Part shown: piece by piece, positions 1 through 11,312 of the stretch
Position numbering within the stretch: position 1 is the first letter of the stretch
How the letters are laid out: each line of letters opens with the position of its first letter
Origin: Symsagittifera roscoffensis
Lineage: Eukaryota; Xenacoelomorpha; Acoela; Convolutidae
Reading direction: 5' to 3'
DNA: 64,000 nucleotides
NCBI RefSeq assembly: GCF_963678635.1
Contig: NC_087063.1
Span: 34,384,540 to 34,448,539, forward strand
Notes under the pieces: model-generated
Database searches by the model: none
Seen by the model: the letters and a program-made list of their open reading frames with translations, nothing else
Told to the model about the DNA's origin: nothing
Translations under genes and position numbers: made by a program

Positions 1-99
1 ATCGTATCTACAAGTTTTTCAATGTTCGGTATCTGCTATTTGTTTTGTACACTTGCTTATTGAGTTCCCGTGACTCGAGTGCTAATTTCACGGAACCAT

Positions 100-860
100 C
101 TTTTTTACCGTGATTACAATCGGCTAAACGAAATATCGATCCAAACAATTTTGAACTTTTTCTATGTGGCCTTGGGCCAGCAATTTGTCGATCTCTTTAT
201 CCACTTTGTCTTGGAGTGTTATTGGCACTCTTTGACCTTTTTGCTGTACCAATACAAGACTTTTGAAAAATTCAGCCTGGGCATGATAACTCTTAATTTT
301 TCCGCTTCTATCAAAATGTTTTGGGAATAGTTTACTGAAAAACTGTTGCCAAGGCTCCATGTCTTGGTCCTGTGGTTCTCCTATTTACTCATTTCCGCCG
401 GTGTGTTGCGCCCCTTGGGTTTTCATGAATGTTTTCCTGGATTTGTCTGCATGAGTCGCAGGAACAGTTTACCTGGAGGTCGCATCCCACAATCGACGGG
501 ATGTTTCCTCAGATTGACTCTGACTTCTGCTCTTGTCTTCCATCCGATTGATGCCAATTCCGCATCCACTTTCCCCAGCCAGTTAATCCGATTGTTTCTG
601 TGGTCTCCAAATGCGTCGTTCTCGTTGTTTTTCTGTTTCAGCTCAATGCCAGTTCTTCTCAGTTACTTCTTTAAGTAATCAATTGTAAGTTTAGATATCG
701 GTGATATGCTGTCGATCCAAATATTCATCGGGTGCCCATTGAGGCTAAGTTTTATCTTCGGCCCGGCATTCTTCAATAGTGTTTCACTCTTACGTCGTTT
801 TGCCATAACCATATAACCATCGGAGCTCTCCGATGACCAGCAATACTACCGTTTTACAAA
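100..860 (-). pseudogene. Ty3/gypsy pol fragment: protease remnant and start of reverse transcriptase
   Basis: Read on the minus strand, about 360 to 124 carries the segment that opens gypsy RT domains: a Pro-Ile residue pair, a Lys-Val-Asp-Lys-Glu-Ile-Asp-Lys-Leu-Leu run and a Gly-His-Ile-Glu-Lys-Val end. Upstream, near 690-800, is a retropepsin-like stretch with the motif WIDSISPIS, followed by a conserved-looking flank down to about 430. Stop codons and frame changes separate the pieces, and the RT palm with its YxDD motif is absent; the fragment runs toward the window edge. Its neighbour at 1110-1945 is the matching gag. The polyprotein would have matured Gag and copied the element's RNA. 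It is a dead copy, and the Cer-type assignment is inference. Confidence 0.7.
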
Positions 861-1109
861 ACCTACGAATGCGGAAGTAGCGTGTTATGAGCTGACTTCA
901 TCCGAAGGGGTATCCTCCCCTTCAAACATTTCATCCCCTTGGATGAACCCTATTGACTGTCCCCCACGTCATAATATTTCCCCCCTGCATGTTCTTTCGT
1001 AATGGCCCTTTTTCATACAGAAGTTGAATGTAATGGATCTTGCTGGGCATTGTTGTCGGTGTTCAGGAAGGAAGTTTGGCTGAACGCAGTTATAGGATTT
1101 TTCGGTCCG

Positions 1110-1945
1110 GCGTTCGAACTCCTCTACGATTCTGGTATGTCCCACGACCCCTCTGGATTCCGCGTCCCCTTGGGCCGCGAATATTGCTTATAGGTTCAGC
1201 CTGGTATAACACCCTCCCGTGGATTTTGGAACAGTCCCTTTATACGTTTTAGCATACTTATCACCGCGTTTGTGAAAAATCGCGATCTTTAGCGCTTCCT
1301 CCGAATTCTTCGTCTCTCTACACAATTCAGTATGGGCGTCCATGTTCCGCATATTAAAAAATAATTATGTTCTTAGCCATTTTTCTTTCCTGTGTTTCCA
1401 ACTTTCACTTCGCCGCCATTCCACCACTGAGTTCCGCGTAGAAGTATTCCAAATTCTCCCCTTCCTTTTGCTTCTGAGATAACATTTGATAGATCACAGA
1501 CGTCTCGTTACGCTCCTTCTTAAAAAATGTTACGCAACTGTCTACAAATTGCGGGTAACGAGTCGTTTCTATATCTAGGTTTAAATGCAGATTGTGCAGT
1601 TCCCGTTGTCCCTCGTGTCCAAGACAAAAAAAAACAAAACAGAACTGAGTGTTTTTCCCATCTTCTCTTATTTTTCCTCCAACGTTTTCCAATGCAGCGA
1701 TCTGCGCTGCTGTTAAGGTGTCATCGACGTAAATTTACGAGGAAAGCAGTCCGTGTTTCGCCACCATCGCCCAATGGAATTGTTGCTTCCAATGCTCCCA
1801 GAGTAGTTTTGGCTCCGCTTGATTCGGGTGCCAGAATGCAACAATTCCCAGAGGGCTTTTCCTCTCCATCTGCTGGCTGCGCCATGACAAGGGCTTGTAA
1901 AACGATGCGGTCTTTAAGAGTAAATTCAATTTGTTTCTTCAACGT
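1110..1945 (-). pseudogene. Ty3/gypsy gag remnant (Cer-type)
   Basis: Minus-strand reading from about 1929 gives a capsid-like segment with WEHWKQQF and AKHGLL. After a frame change near 1730, a second segment (1692-1405) includes QKQKEGENLEYFYAEL, the pattern of nematode gypsy Gag helices that link to the nucleocapsid. Around 1215-1110 is an Arg-Gly-rich stretch (RGPRGRG, QRGRG) suited to RNA binding. No intact frame exists. The order gag, protease, RT on this strand is the normal order of one element, now broken. Confidence 0.65.
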
Positions 1946-1960
1946 ATAATTTAGACTTTG

Positions 1961-2290
1961 AAACCGAGGTGAACATCCAGACAGACCTAGATTGATTGAC
2001 AGGCAGGTACCTGCTCACACTTAGTAGTCATTAAGAAAATCTCAAGAATATAAATAAATATAGCTACCAACTGAAATGATTGACATCCAATTATGTAGCT
2101 CCTCACGACTCGGAGAGTAAAGATTATAGGCCATTGGACATCATACCATTGCGACTACCTGTCTATCTGGTTTCCCCATGAGGTCGCGTTCCCCAATCGA
2201 CGGCATGTTTTCTTAAATTATTCATCTCTTGTCTTCCATCTCTTTGATACTGAATCCATATCCACTGGGTATGGTATATTGCACCTAGAT
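1961..2290. other. Junction between opposite-facing gypsy fragments
   Basis: This stretch joins the minus-strand gag end to the plus-strand RNase H. At about 2180-2265 it holds a second, diverged copy of the protease-flank sequence found at about 475-570 (shared word AATCGACGG and a shared TCTTGTCTTCCATC), in the same orientation. The rest shows no recognisable coding. The region was therefore built from more than one gypsy copy or by repeated rearrangement. Confidence 0.5.
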
Positions 2291-2620
2291 ACCTCAATTT
2301 ACAAGAAAAAAAGTTACTCTACAAATGAGGTCGAGCTCCTGGTGGTTGTTGTGCAAGTTGACAGTAAAAACATTACTCACTAGGAAAAAAATTTCTCATC
2401 GCAACTGATCATAAAGCCCGACCATCAGCGCTAGATGGGAGCAGATCAAACAAACCATGTCAATTGAAAATAACCAGGTGGGTAGATAGGTTATTGCCCT
2501 ATCAATTCAAAATAATTAATATTGAAGGAAAGGACAAGGAAATCTTGAATTGTTTATCACGAGAACCGTATTGTGATCTAGGCCCGAATCCGATTTGACG
2601 AAAAATTCGTAGTATTAGCA
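2290..2620 (+). pseudogene. Ty3/gypsy RNase H remnant
   Basis: Across two or more plus-strand frames this segment reads as the second half of a gypsy RNase H: a Thr-Asp-His-Lys motif (about 2405) that carries a catalytic Asp, a downstream WVDRL-type segment, and a closing ILNCLSR motif that matches the usual NxxADxLSR end. Several stops and frame changes are present. It is followed on the same strand by a spacer and an integrase remnant, the normal pol order. Confidence 0.65.
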
Positions 2621-2650
2621 ATTGACTCCTTTCATAAGGATTTAGACTGC

Positions 2651-3500
2651 ATGAGCAGTAGGCTAGAAAACAACTGTTTGCTCTACCAGAACGAAAACGT
2701 TCTAGAACATTCTAGAACAAAAGAGGAACAAAACTCATCCCTTCGCAGTTGCTATGGCAACCAAAACGGTCAAAAACGAACAAAGCTCCACAAGCTGACT
2801 AGCAAAAATATACTACAGAGAAACATTTTCTCTAATTTGCAACTCAGAAAACGGCCGGACAGAAATTCTGAAAAAAAAATCTTTTTGAACCGAAAAATAA
2901 TCCAAACAAAATGAGCAATCAGCAGAGTAGATCATACGACTGGTGGTTGCATTCACCACAGGAACACTGGCCAGGCAAAGACAGAGAGGAGATTCTTATG
3001 AATACGCGCAGGAATCGATCATTAAACAACACGAACGACATATCGGAGGAGGAGGAGGTCACAGAGACCATACAGAGAACAAGAAAGGTAATCAGAGGAA
3101 GCCGGAAAAATCGGGCTAGTTTGGAGAGCGAAACACAGCTGAAATGGCAATTATCAGAAGATCAACAGAAAGAAGCGTATAGCCGTCAGCTTTTTTCTGG
3201 CAGTTAATTGGGGGAGCCGAGAGCACTCCGCCAAACAAAACACGAAAGCTAGAGGCGGCAGAAGAAGAAAACGTACCGGTGATTAGCAGTAGGTCAGAAT
3301 CTAACGAGTCACTTCGAAGTGACATTCAAGTGATCGAGGTCGATCTCACGACAACGAAGGACAATGAGGAAGAGCAAGGCGTTTGCGCAATAGAGCCACC
3401 AGGCCGAAATATTCACTTTTCCAGGAAGGAAACCGAATTGCAAAAACAGTTAGGAGGGGATCAAAAACACAATCTCTCAAAACTCTTCGATAACTGATGC
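2651..3500 (+). pseudogene. Charged spacer between gypsy RNase H and integrase
   Basis: Three short plus-strand frames (2651-2914, 2911-3207, 3279-3497) encode highly charged Glu/Arg/Lys/Ser-rich peptides with no motif I recognise. Position between RNase H and the H2C2 zinc finger of integrase suggests they are the linker region of the same decayed pol. Could equally be unrelated filler; no function is claimed. Confidence 0.35.
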
Positions 3501-3599
3501 CGAGCTAACCTCGGAAGATACGTGAATGGATCGGCTCAGGTGGGTGATCGAGAGATGGAACAAGTAGGGATTTGAGCCAATGGGATCCTATAAGAACCC

Positions 3600-4335
3600 G
3601 TCGTGGAACTAGTTGGCCGTGCAAGATGATTGCATATTAGTGGACAATCGACTAGCAGTACCCGTACAACTGCGTCCGCAAAAACTAAAACGAATTTTCA
3701 GAGGACATGTAGGACAAGAAGCGATGCTCGGTGTATCAAGATATATTTGGTGGCCTCAAGTGCGCAAGGACATAGTGAAAATCGCGGAAGAATGAAGTAG
3801 TTGCACCAGATATGATAAGAACGCAAACTTTCTAATTCCAAAAGCGCATCAAAAATGCTACCCCTTTTTACGCAGCCGGGTCAGGATTACAGTTAGAGAA
3901 CGCAAGCACAATAGAAAACAATAATGGGAAAAAGATATACTTGTTAGTAGCTATCGATAGATTTTCGAAATTTCCGTCGGTAAAAGTTACGAGTGGAAAG
4001 ACCCCTGTGAAATTTTTGCAAACATATATTGACATACACGGCATTCCGGAATCGATTCGATCAGACCAGTTTTTTTATTTCCAGGGAAAAAGCTTCAGAA
4101 TTTTTGTACAGAAAACAATATCGAACAAAACTTTTCCCCGGTCAGAGACTATCGGGGCTGCCCAAAAGATAAAGCGCAGATTGGGGGTGATGCCATTTGA
4201 AGAGAATAAACAGTCGATCAAGGTCTGCCTCAGCACCATTATCCGCGACTTGAGATTGTACGAACAAAAAATCATCCAAGTTTCTCCATTTCAGGCACAG
4301 CTCGGAAGACTACCAAAAACTGATTTCAAATAATG
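3600..4335 (+). pseudogene. Ty3/gypsy integrase remnant
   Basis: Residues from about 3700 resemble the integrase N-terminal H2C2 finger and its following signature (GHVGQEAMLGVSRYIWWP), after which an in-frame stop interrupts the Cys pair. From 3941 a 130-codon frame gives the catalytic core: AIDRFSKFPSV, then YIDIHGIPESIRSDQ with the second catalytic Asp. The third catalytic Glu is not recognisable (the helix reads around KIKRRLG). The core would insert cDNA into host DNA; this copy cannot. The fit is to nematode Cer-type gypsy integrases. Confidence 0.75.
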
Positions 4336-4448
4336 CGTAATAGATTTATAAAACATTCTGACTGTTTTGAGAGCAACATCTGTAACGATCGGCGCTAACA
4401 GTATCTAAGATCAAAAGGAGAATCGATTAATCAAGGGATAATCACAAA

Positions 4449-5830
4449 ATGGTCAAGAAGGGGACCCAGAGCAGAGATACGAGCTCGATGTTAAAACAAC
4501 AATTCACAACAGTGAGAGACCGGGAACGATCGAAGGTGCTAGCAAACTTTTTGAAGGCCAACGCCAGGTGGAACGAGGAGCGTGGAGATGCAGCGAAAAG
4601 CGACATTAGGGGAACCGTAGACGCAGCCGGACAATCAAACCCGGAACTCCGAAAAGAGATGATATACTGCTGGGACAGTGGTTTTATTGAAGACAAGTAG
4701 GAAGAAAAATCGCCCTCACCGAAAAAGACGATACTTTGAAAGGACGAAGTTGGGGAAAATGGTCAAGCACTAACGATACCTTTAACGGGGAAATCGCATC
4801 GGAATCCGGATCCAGGAAAACAAAACGTCTGATCGATCGATATACCGGAAAGGCGATATCATGGAGGCAAAAATTCAAATTCAACCAGAACCAGCACAAA
4901 GGTTCAAGTAAAAGCCCATCAGCGGAACCGAAGAAGAAACTACGAAAAATAATCTCACCATACAGGCTCCAAGAGAGCGACTCAAAGGAGGAACTGCTGA
5001 TGTACCCTCAACAAGTCGACTCATTGTCCCCCAATGAGAGGCTCCAGCACAGCCAAAGGATAGTTACATTCAAAGAAACAGAAGCGTGAGAGGGACTCAA
5101 TTTAGCGGTAAAACGAAACAAACCGAATAGGGTGGACCAAATTTAGCAAGCGTGTCGAAGACACAAGAAGAAGTAATCATGAAAAACTCCGGAAAAAAAA
5201 GAAAACTGTTCCAGAAGACAGAGGAGATAAAGCTGCAACGGTAGCCAACAAACCAGTAACATAAGAATCGGAAAAAGAGAAAAAGAAAAAAGTCACAATC
5301 TAGCTCAACTCTTGGAAAACAGTAGAAAGGGGAGAAATTGAAGAAAATGGACTTCTCCACTAAATTGGAAAAGATACTAGACACCCTCTAAAATCGGGAC
5401 TTAGCCGCAGACGAATGGGAAAGTTCAGCTGACCAACTTCTAAGAAGAGGAATACAAAAGGTGGTAGACACACTCCGAGGAAAGAATCAATCCGTAGGAG
5501 AGAGGGACGAGCGATTTCACCCACCAACAGGCGCATACGACTATTAGAGCATGGAAAACACAAGGGTCAGGAGGAGCTCTCGACAGACAAAAGCAAGGAG
5601 CCTCAACGTTTCGGCGATCCAGTTGAATATTCGATACGAGAAAAATGGGAATAGGAAAAAGCAGCCTTATAGGAGTACCCGAGACGATTGACACATTTCA
5701 AGACTAGGCACAATCGTCCCATCGAAACGAGACTGGGACTACTCGAAAGACGTCTTTTCCGCCAAAAATTTGGGTACGCGACTCTGGACGAGCGAGTAGA
5801 CTGGAACCCCAGCTGGAGAATAGATTTATA
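4449..5830 (+). pseudogene. C-terminal tail of gypsy pol
   Basis: Plus-strand frames 4449-4700 and 4736-5089 are very charged. The first carries a pattern (VRDRERSKVLANFLKAN, ARWNEERG, NPELR) placed where Cer-type pols carry a tail after integrase. Beyond 5090 frames degrade and only Lys/Arg-rich fragments remain, to about 5830. No LTR could be recognised at the end. No enzymatic motif is visible. Confidence 0.45.
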
Positions 5831-6690
5831 CGAAGGTTAAGAAAGAAGAAAAAAACAATTAAACAATTGCAATTGAAATTAAATTTTTAAAACTGAGACT
5901 CAAACTACTTCTTGTTATTATTTTAAAATTTTTTTATAAAAAACAAAAAATTTTCACCGAGTGGGTATGTGGTACTGCTACTGCACTAGCAGTAACGTTA
6001 CCTAACTTTGAGTCATGTTTTTCTCTATCCATTTTTATCATAATATAAAATCCAAGGTTCATGTAGCTCAAACCTTCGGTATACTGCTGAATCAATCAGA
6101 CCAATGAAAACCATTGTTGATCTCAGCAATTATCAGAGAGAGACAAATTAATATATGAAAGAACAATTCTATGCTTTTGGAATTTTAAATCAGTTTTATC
6201 TCACGATAGTACCATAGGATATCACCTTGGGTTTCTGAATAATGATACCCATTTCTTGAAAATTTTGAAATGAAACCAATTAGATTCGTAAAAATTCCAT
6301 CGGTTGTAATCTTAACTTAATATTCATTCAGCGTAGGAGGATTTATTTCAACAATAACGTCAGATCTTTGTATTACACCAAGCAAAAAAAATACACTAAT
6401 TTGAAAAAAACGTTAAGTTTTTCAAGACTATGGTCGGCGCTACTTGTACAGAACATTCTGCGCTACTTGCACGGCAACCGGCTATCCTTGTTTCAGTTTG
6501 GTGGTTTGTTGACTGCTAATTCATTTTCTTGCTTATAAGAGTTTAATTTTCATTTTATTTCCGATTTCAAACCCAAAAAGGAACCGTTTTAATGGGTGAC
6601 TTTTTTCATAAACTTATATTTTTCGGTTTGAAGTTTTCTTAGAAACATATATAGACGTTTTTCTTACAAGCTAGTACGATCCTTTTTTTC
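5831..6690. other. Intergenic, no gene seen
   Basis: AT-rich DNA with no convincing ORF, RNA gene or terminal repeat. It follows the decayed gypsy tail and precedes an old dispersed repeat. Confidence 0.5.
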
Positions 6691-8060
6691 CTTTAATGAT
6701 TTTTTTTGTTAGAGAGATAGTTTTAGGGGTAATTACAATTCTAAGATGGAGATAACTGCATTACAAACCTGGAGATAGATATATCTCTGATTTGAACAAA
6801 AATTCAAAGTGGAATCAAAAAATCATAAACACTTAAATTTTACTTTAGAAAAATTGAAAAGCTTATGTTAAAGAATCGATGAAAATAACTACATCACTTA
6901 TTGTACAGTGGAATTTAATTTTGGAACGGTTTTTTGGCGCTTACGCTCTTAGACAAAATATATCGCGCGTCAACCATCCCCCATTGAATTATATCAGTCA
7001 TAGTTGATTCAGAATCACACCTTCAGTTTTTAGAACAAATCATGGTCCTTCAGAAATTTATCAGCAATCAGCATTGTGGTAGGGCATTTTCCGCTTTGAG
7101 AAGCCCAGAGGGTATATTTAAGCTCTTATTCTGTTTTTATGGCTATCGAAATGCGCAAAAACCGGCTCAACTTTCAACTCTAGCGTATGACGTATGACAG
7201 CAATCCTGAAACCATCTGAAAATTCAAACCAGAAAAAAACTTGAAAAAATGACCTTTAACTAATAAAAAGAAAAATTTGACTTCTAGAGGATTTTTATTT
7301 CAAAAACATTGTAGGATGATATTTTGACTGCAGTGTAGTAGAACAAAAAAACTATAGAAAGCACACCATTAGGACTAAACACCAGTAAAAGTGGGTGTCG
7401 AAATTGGAGGCAGACTGAAAATATAATTTTAGACCAGCTTTGTTCTGAAACGAGGCTGCATGTCTTTGGGGGTAGTATTTTGAAACCTTGCTAATGAGAT
7501 TCGGATTTTTTGATTTATTTGTAATTTCTTGACAAAAAAGTCACTAAGTATATCTGAAGATAAATGGACGATTAAGCACATAAAATTATTTTTGTTACGT
7601 TTTGGCCAAATTGATTTTCTGAGCTCCCAAACACTGTAACGACCTAATTTTTCCAACGTCTTGAACGCACGCTGCAGATAGTTTTTTAAATAACAAGACA
7701 AAATGTTCCGATCAAAAAATTTCATTTGTTTGTGCACTTCATCAAAATCATTTGGGTTTTTTGGGTGGGAAGGGACCAAATTCTCTAGCAGAGCGCTTGC
7801 CGTTCCCGAAACCATCCCTGATATTAAAATCAATTCAAAATGAACAATTGACTGGTTTTGTTAAATGATATTGAATTTTTCAGCGCATACCTGCCTTTGC
7901 CATAGACTGAAAGTTAGACGGAATACTATTTTTTAGACCTATATTGTCCTGAAACGAGAATGCAGGTCTTTGAGTAAAGTAGTATTTTTTACCTTGTTTT
8001 GTGATTCAGCTTTTCATAGATAATTGTTACGTTTTGACCATACTGTTTTTCCTAGCTACC
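6690..8060. repeat. Old dispersed repeat R1, copy A
   Basis: About 1.3 kb that is clearly related, with many substitutions and indels, to 32930-35250. Shared landmarks include the segment around 7085-7190 (matching 33970-34085) and a subunit beginning TTTGTTCTGAAACGA with the words ACGACCTAATTTTTCC and CACGCTGCAGATAG. That subunit occurs at about 7435-7740 and partly at 7935-8060. It also occurs inside copy B, and partially in the intron of the gene at 39396-40875. The 134-codon minus frame at 7833-7429 lies wholly inside the subunit and is probably not a gene. Confidence 0.6.
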
Positions 8061-8069
8061 AAATACTAC

Positions 8070-8500
8070 AAATAAAACCACAAACACTTCCAAACCACAA
8101 TTACTTCTTGATTTCAAATTTAAAAAAATATATATTTTACCTCCGATTATTTTTTGTAATGCTTTGGGGTTTTGAAAATTGCCAAATTGGCCATGTTCTG
8201 GTCTAAATTATGTGCGCTTTGAATAATTTATTCTTATTGCTGAGAAAGAAACGTGACTTAAATATGCATGGCAAATTATCCCGCAAAACAAAATCGTTCC
8301 AAATTGAATCGAGGCTAGCTAATCGGCTCGGTCGTTTTAGTTTTGAACGACTCAACATTTCACACTTCGATATTGTCCGAAGTTTATAGGTTTTCAAAAG
8401 TTTCTTTTCCCCAAAACTATTCGATAGGAAATATGGACAGTCGGAACATTCAGAGCTTTCCCTGATATACGAGCAGTCTTGTTGTCTGTTAATAATGATT
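8070..8500 (+). repeat. Dispersed repeat R3b, copy 1
   Basis: Shares a run of segments with 57150-57545: ATTTTACCTCCGATTA, CCAAATTGG(C/T)CATGTTCTGG, ATCGTTCCAAATTGAATCGAGG-type text, and an end with CATTCAG and ATACGAGCAGTCTTG. The same terminal phrase closes the R3 repeats at 37549-38070 and 44577-45655. The LTR element lies just beyond it, inserted at 8681. Confidence 0.55.
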
Positions 8501-8676
8501 CATCAAAAATTTCCTCACCGAATGCAGATGCGATTTGTACTTTTTGTTCTTCTGTTCAAAAATATGTCTGACAGTAATCCATTTGATAAGTCGGATATTT
8601 GTGAGATTCAGAACGAAACCTAACGTGCATCACTCTTACTTCACTTGAAAGTGGTTTTGTCTATTTCATTGTCTGC

Positions 8677-8680
8677 GGTA
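8677..8680. repeat. Target-site duplication, left copy (GGTA)
   Basis: GGTA directly precedes the left LTR and is repeated directly after the right LTR at 30658-30661. A 4-5 bp duplication is normal for Ty3/gypsy integrases and fixes the outer boundaries of the element. Confidence 0.85.
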
Positions 8681-9090
8681 TGAGTTATGTCCGATGTGGT
8701 TAACTCATAGAGTAATTTCGGATAGGGTACACCGTCTGCTCGTCACGCTATCTTATTTTCGGCCGGATAGATTCGTGCAAATTCTTAGTCTAATACCGAT
8801 CCTAATCTTACTCTTATACCTTCTAGTCTCAGGGTGTTTAACTAGTCTCTGCTAGGCTCAATAGATCTAGGGTATACTGGTTTGTTGCGGCTGCTGAAGT
8901 TCTCTTGGAGAGACAACTAATTTCTAAGTTAAATTCAAATCTCTCTGGTGCTGATATTACAAGTAATTTCAGCACTTACAAATAAGTGGGTTGTTAGTTA
9001 GATGGATCATGATTGGTTAATATTAAATACTTTACAGTGGTAAAATATCTAATTTATCCAATCATAAAATATAGTTTAGATCAGGTTCCA
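8681..9090 (-). repeat. 3' LTR of the retroelement
   Basis: 410 bp, TG...CA ends, about 98% identical to 30248-30657. On the coding strand it begins TGGAACCTGATC and ends ATAACTCA. A TATAAG word (plus strand 8812-8817) is intact here but reads TATGAG in the 5' LTR; whether it is a promoter element is not known. Confidence 0.95.
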
Positions 9091-9098
9091 CCCATCCG
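9091..9098 (-). promoter_or_regulatory. Candidate polypurine tract
   Basis: Directly next to the 3' LTR the coding strand reads CGGATGGG before the LTR's TGG. It is short and carries one T, so it is a weak polypurine tract; position is the main support. Confidence 0.35.
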
Positions 9099-10700
9099 GG
9101 TTTTACAGAGTTTTTTAGAATTATCTTTCTGCAATTTAAAGGATGGATGATGAACGTTGGTATTTGGCGAACATCGTATTCTTGTCCGGTTCCTCTTGTT
9201 AGAGAAGTTCCAGGACGCTGGAGTTAGGGGCATCAATCGTTGTGTCTTCTTGTGACAACGACTGTGTTTCCCAACGAAATCAATCTGATTTCAAAATGGT
9301 TTGCTATGACGGGTTTTTCTGTATTATGTAGAGAACTTGTTTTTTGTTCAACCTCGTCTGGGAATGGCGTGGAGATTGTGCGTGGAGGGGATGCCTTGTA
9401 ACTCGGATCTGTACGTATACTTGAACATCGAGGTGGTCATTGGTCTAGTTCATTGAAGTCCTTTTCTGCGAAGTCAAGTCGTACTCTAAATCCTTTGAGT
9501 TGTGATTGTGGACGGCATATCGGTTGTGGTTAGCCATTCTTGTTCGAGTGTAGTGGGGTCATTTTGTCTCTGGATGTTCGTCTTTGTTGTTGTGTGCTGA
9601 TCTATATACTGCAAGGTATGATTTGCATTTTATAAAATTTTTATTAGTTCAGTTTTTTAATTATGAATTTAGTTAGATGTTTTCACAAAAGCATTTTGTT
9701 TTAGTTCGGTTATTTTGAAGAGTTACTCACCCTTGAGTACCTCTTTTTAAAAATAGAAGTGTGGTCACAAAGCGTGGATGTAGCGCGGTGGGAAAGGCCG
9801 GCTATAGAGCATGCTCAGGACGTCCTTTCTGGTGGGTTAGGCCAAGAGTGGGAGTATGATTTCGTGCGGTTTCTTTGAGAAGTCCTGTTATGTGATAACG
9901 TTTTATGTTGGGTTTGTGTTGGTCTTTCTTATGTTCCTTTGGTTGTGTCCTTTTTTCAAAAATCAAATTGTTTTTGTTATGGGCTTGTCTTTCGACTTTT
10001 TTGTGTTTTATTATTTCTTTCATAGACTTTATAATAGTCTTCAAAAGAATAAATTATCCAGTTTTAAACTGAGTTAATCCGGTTTGGGTACCGTTGGTTT
10101 TCTTTTCTTAGTCATGCTGTTATTTTATGATTTGTGGTGTTTAGTAAGCTGCGTTGGTTAGTTTGGTTTAGTATATAACTCCTTTCCAACCGGGTTAAAG
10201 GAAAGTTTGAAACTTGTTATCGTGTGTTAGAGTTGTTGAGTGTGAAAACTTGAAACTGAAATTCATTATTTAAACAATTCTTCGTGGGCGAGCTGTGCGA
10301 GTTTGGATAGAATTCCTGTACGAATGAATGAAAATATCAAAAGGTTAGTACTGCATTTTCATTTTATCAATTTATTACATAGAATTTCAATTTTACTGCT
10401 AGTTTTTTTGGGGGAAATTTAAAGTTATAAATTTTCATCATATTTAAATTTACTGCTTTATGGGGGAATAATTTATAAATTAATTTACTACATTTGGTAT
10501 AAATTTTATCAGATTATCTTGTGGAAAATATTAATGAAGTTTAGAATAATTTTAACAAGTTTTTATTTTTTATTTTTCTTTTCTGTTTTTTGCAGATGAT
10601 CGTGGTATGAAGACTAAAAATCTAAAAGAAACATGAGTAAAGAATGGTTAGTATTAATTTAAATTTATTAGTTAAGAATATTTGTAAATTATACTTACCT
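9099..10700 (-). other. 3' untranslated region of the retroelement
   Basis: About 1.6 kb between the last recognisable reading region and the 3' LTR. The only longer coding-strand frame, 10044-9802, is a Lys/His-rich 80-codon stretch with no motif and is not claimed as a gene. A strong splice-donor word CAG|GTAAGTAT occurs at 10701-10692 on the coding strand, just after the ORF-Z stop. Candidate acceptors ending TTTCAG or TTGCAG lie further downstream (around 10250 and 9608). Confidence 0.4.
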
Positions 10701-10701
10701 G

Positions 10702-11312
10702 TTAATCGTCTGGGAAAAAGCCGTGGCGAAAGATGTCGCGTATTATGTCTGAATTTGTTAGTAATTTTGCTAGTATGCGAATGATGTTTTTCATTTGGAG
10801 CAGTGGCCAAAGCAATTGAATTGCTTTAATAGTTTTTAGTTCTTCGGTGCCTACTGCAAACTCATAAGGTGTGTTTTGAATGAGATTATATATTTTGTGA
10901 TTGTATTTAGTATTGTGAATAAATTCTAATATAGGGATTTCTATAGGTTGGATAAATTCATGTGGGATAAGGAAGGGTCTGGGGATTCTTCGGCATTAAA
11001 GGTCTTCGTGATGGGACAAAATATATACATTTGTGTTATTGGGTCATAATTGCGGAGGATGCCGTGGAGGTTAGTATCTTTGATGCAATAGGTGAAATTC
11101 AGAAAAAATGTTGAAGTGTACTTCGAGTTAAGAAACTGAAAACGATGGTGTGGTTGTCTTGACGGAGTATGTAGATCAAAATGATTTTGTATGAAGCGAT
11201 AGTATGTATATGTGTGAGTTTGTTTAGTGCGTAACATAATGTCGTGTGAACAGTGCAAATCGCGTTCATGTGGTGCAAGGAAGTGAAAGAATAGTGAAAA
11301 TAATTGAAATTT
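10702..11312 (-). pseudogene. ORF-Z: unknown reading region at the 3' end of the retroelement
   Basis: Coding-strand frame open from just below the ORF-Y stop (11313) to 10941, including a block from 11258 rich in Tyr, His, Asn and Thr. The sense then appears to continue in another frame from about 10998 to a TAA at 10704-10702. That last part is hydrophobic and helical in character. One frame change near 10970-10990 is needed to connect the two. No known family is recognised. It may be the C-terminal part of ORF-Y, separated by the TAA at 11315-11313. Confidence 0.35.

Noticed and set aside
7429-7833. 134-codon minus-strand ORF
   Set aside because: Lies wholly within repeat R1, whose other copies are broken in the same place; no domain seen.
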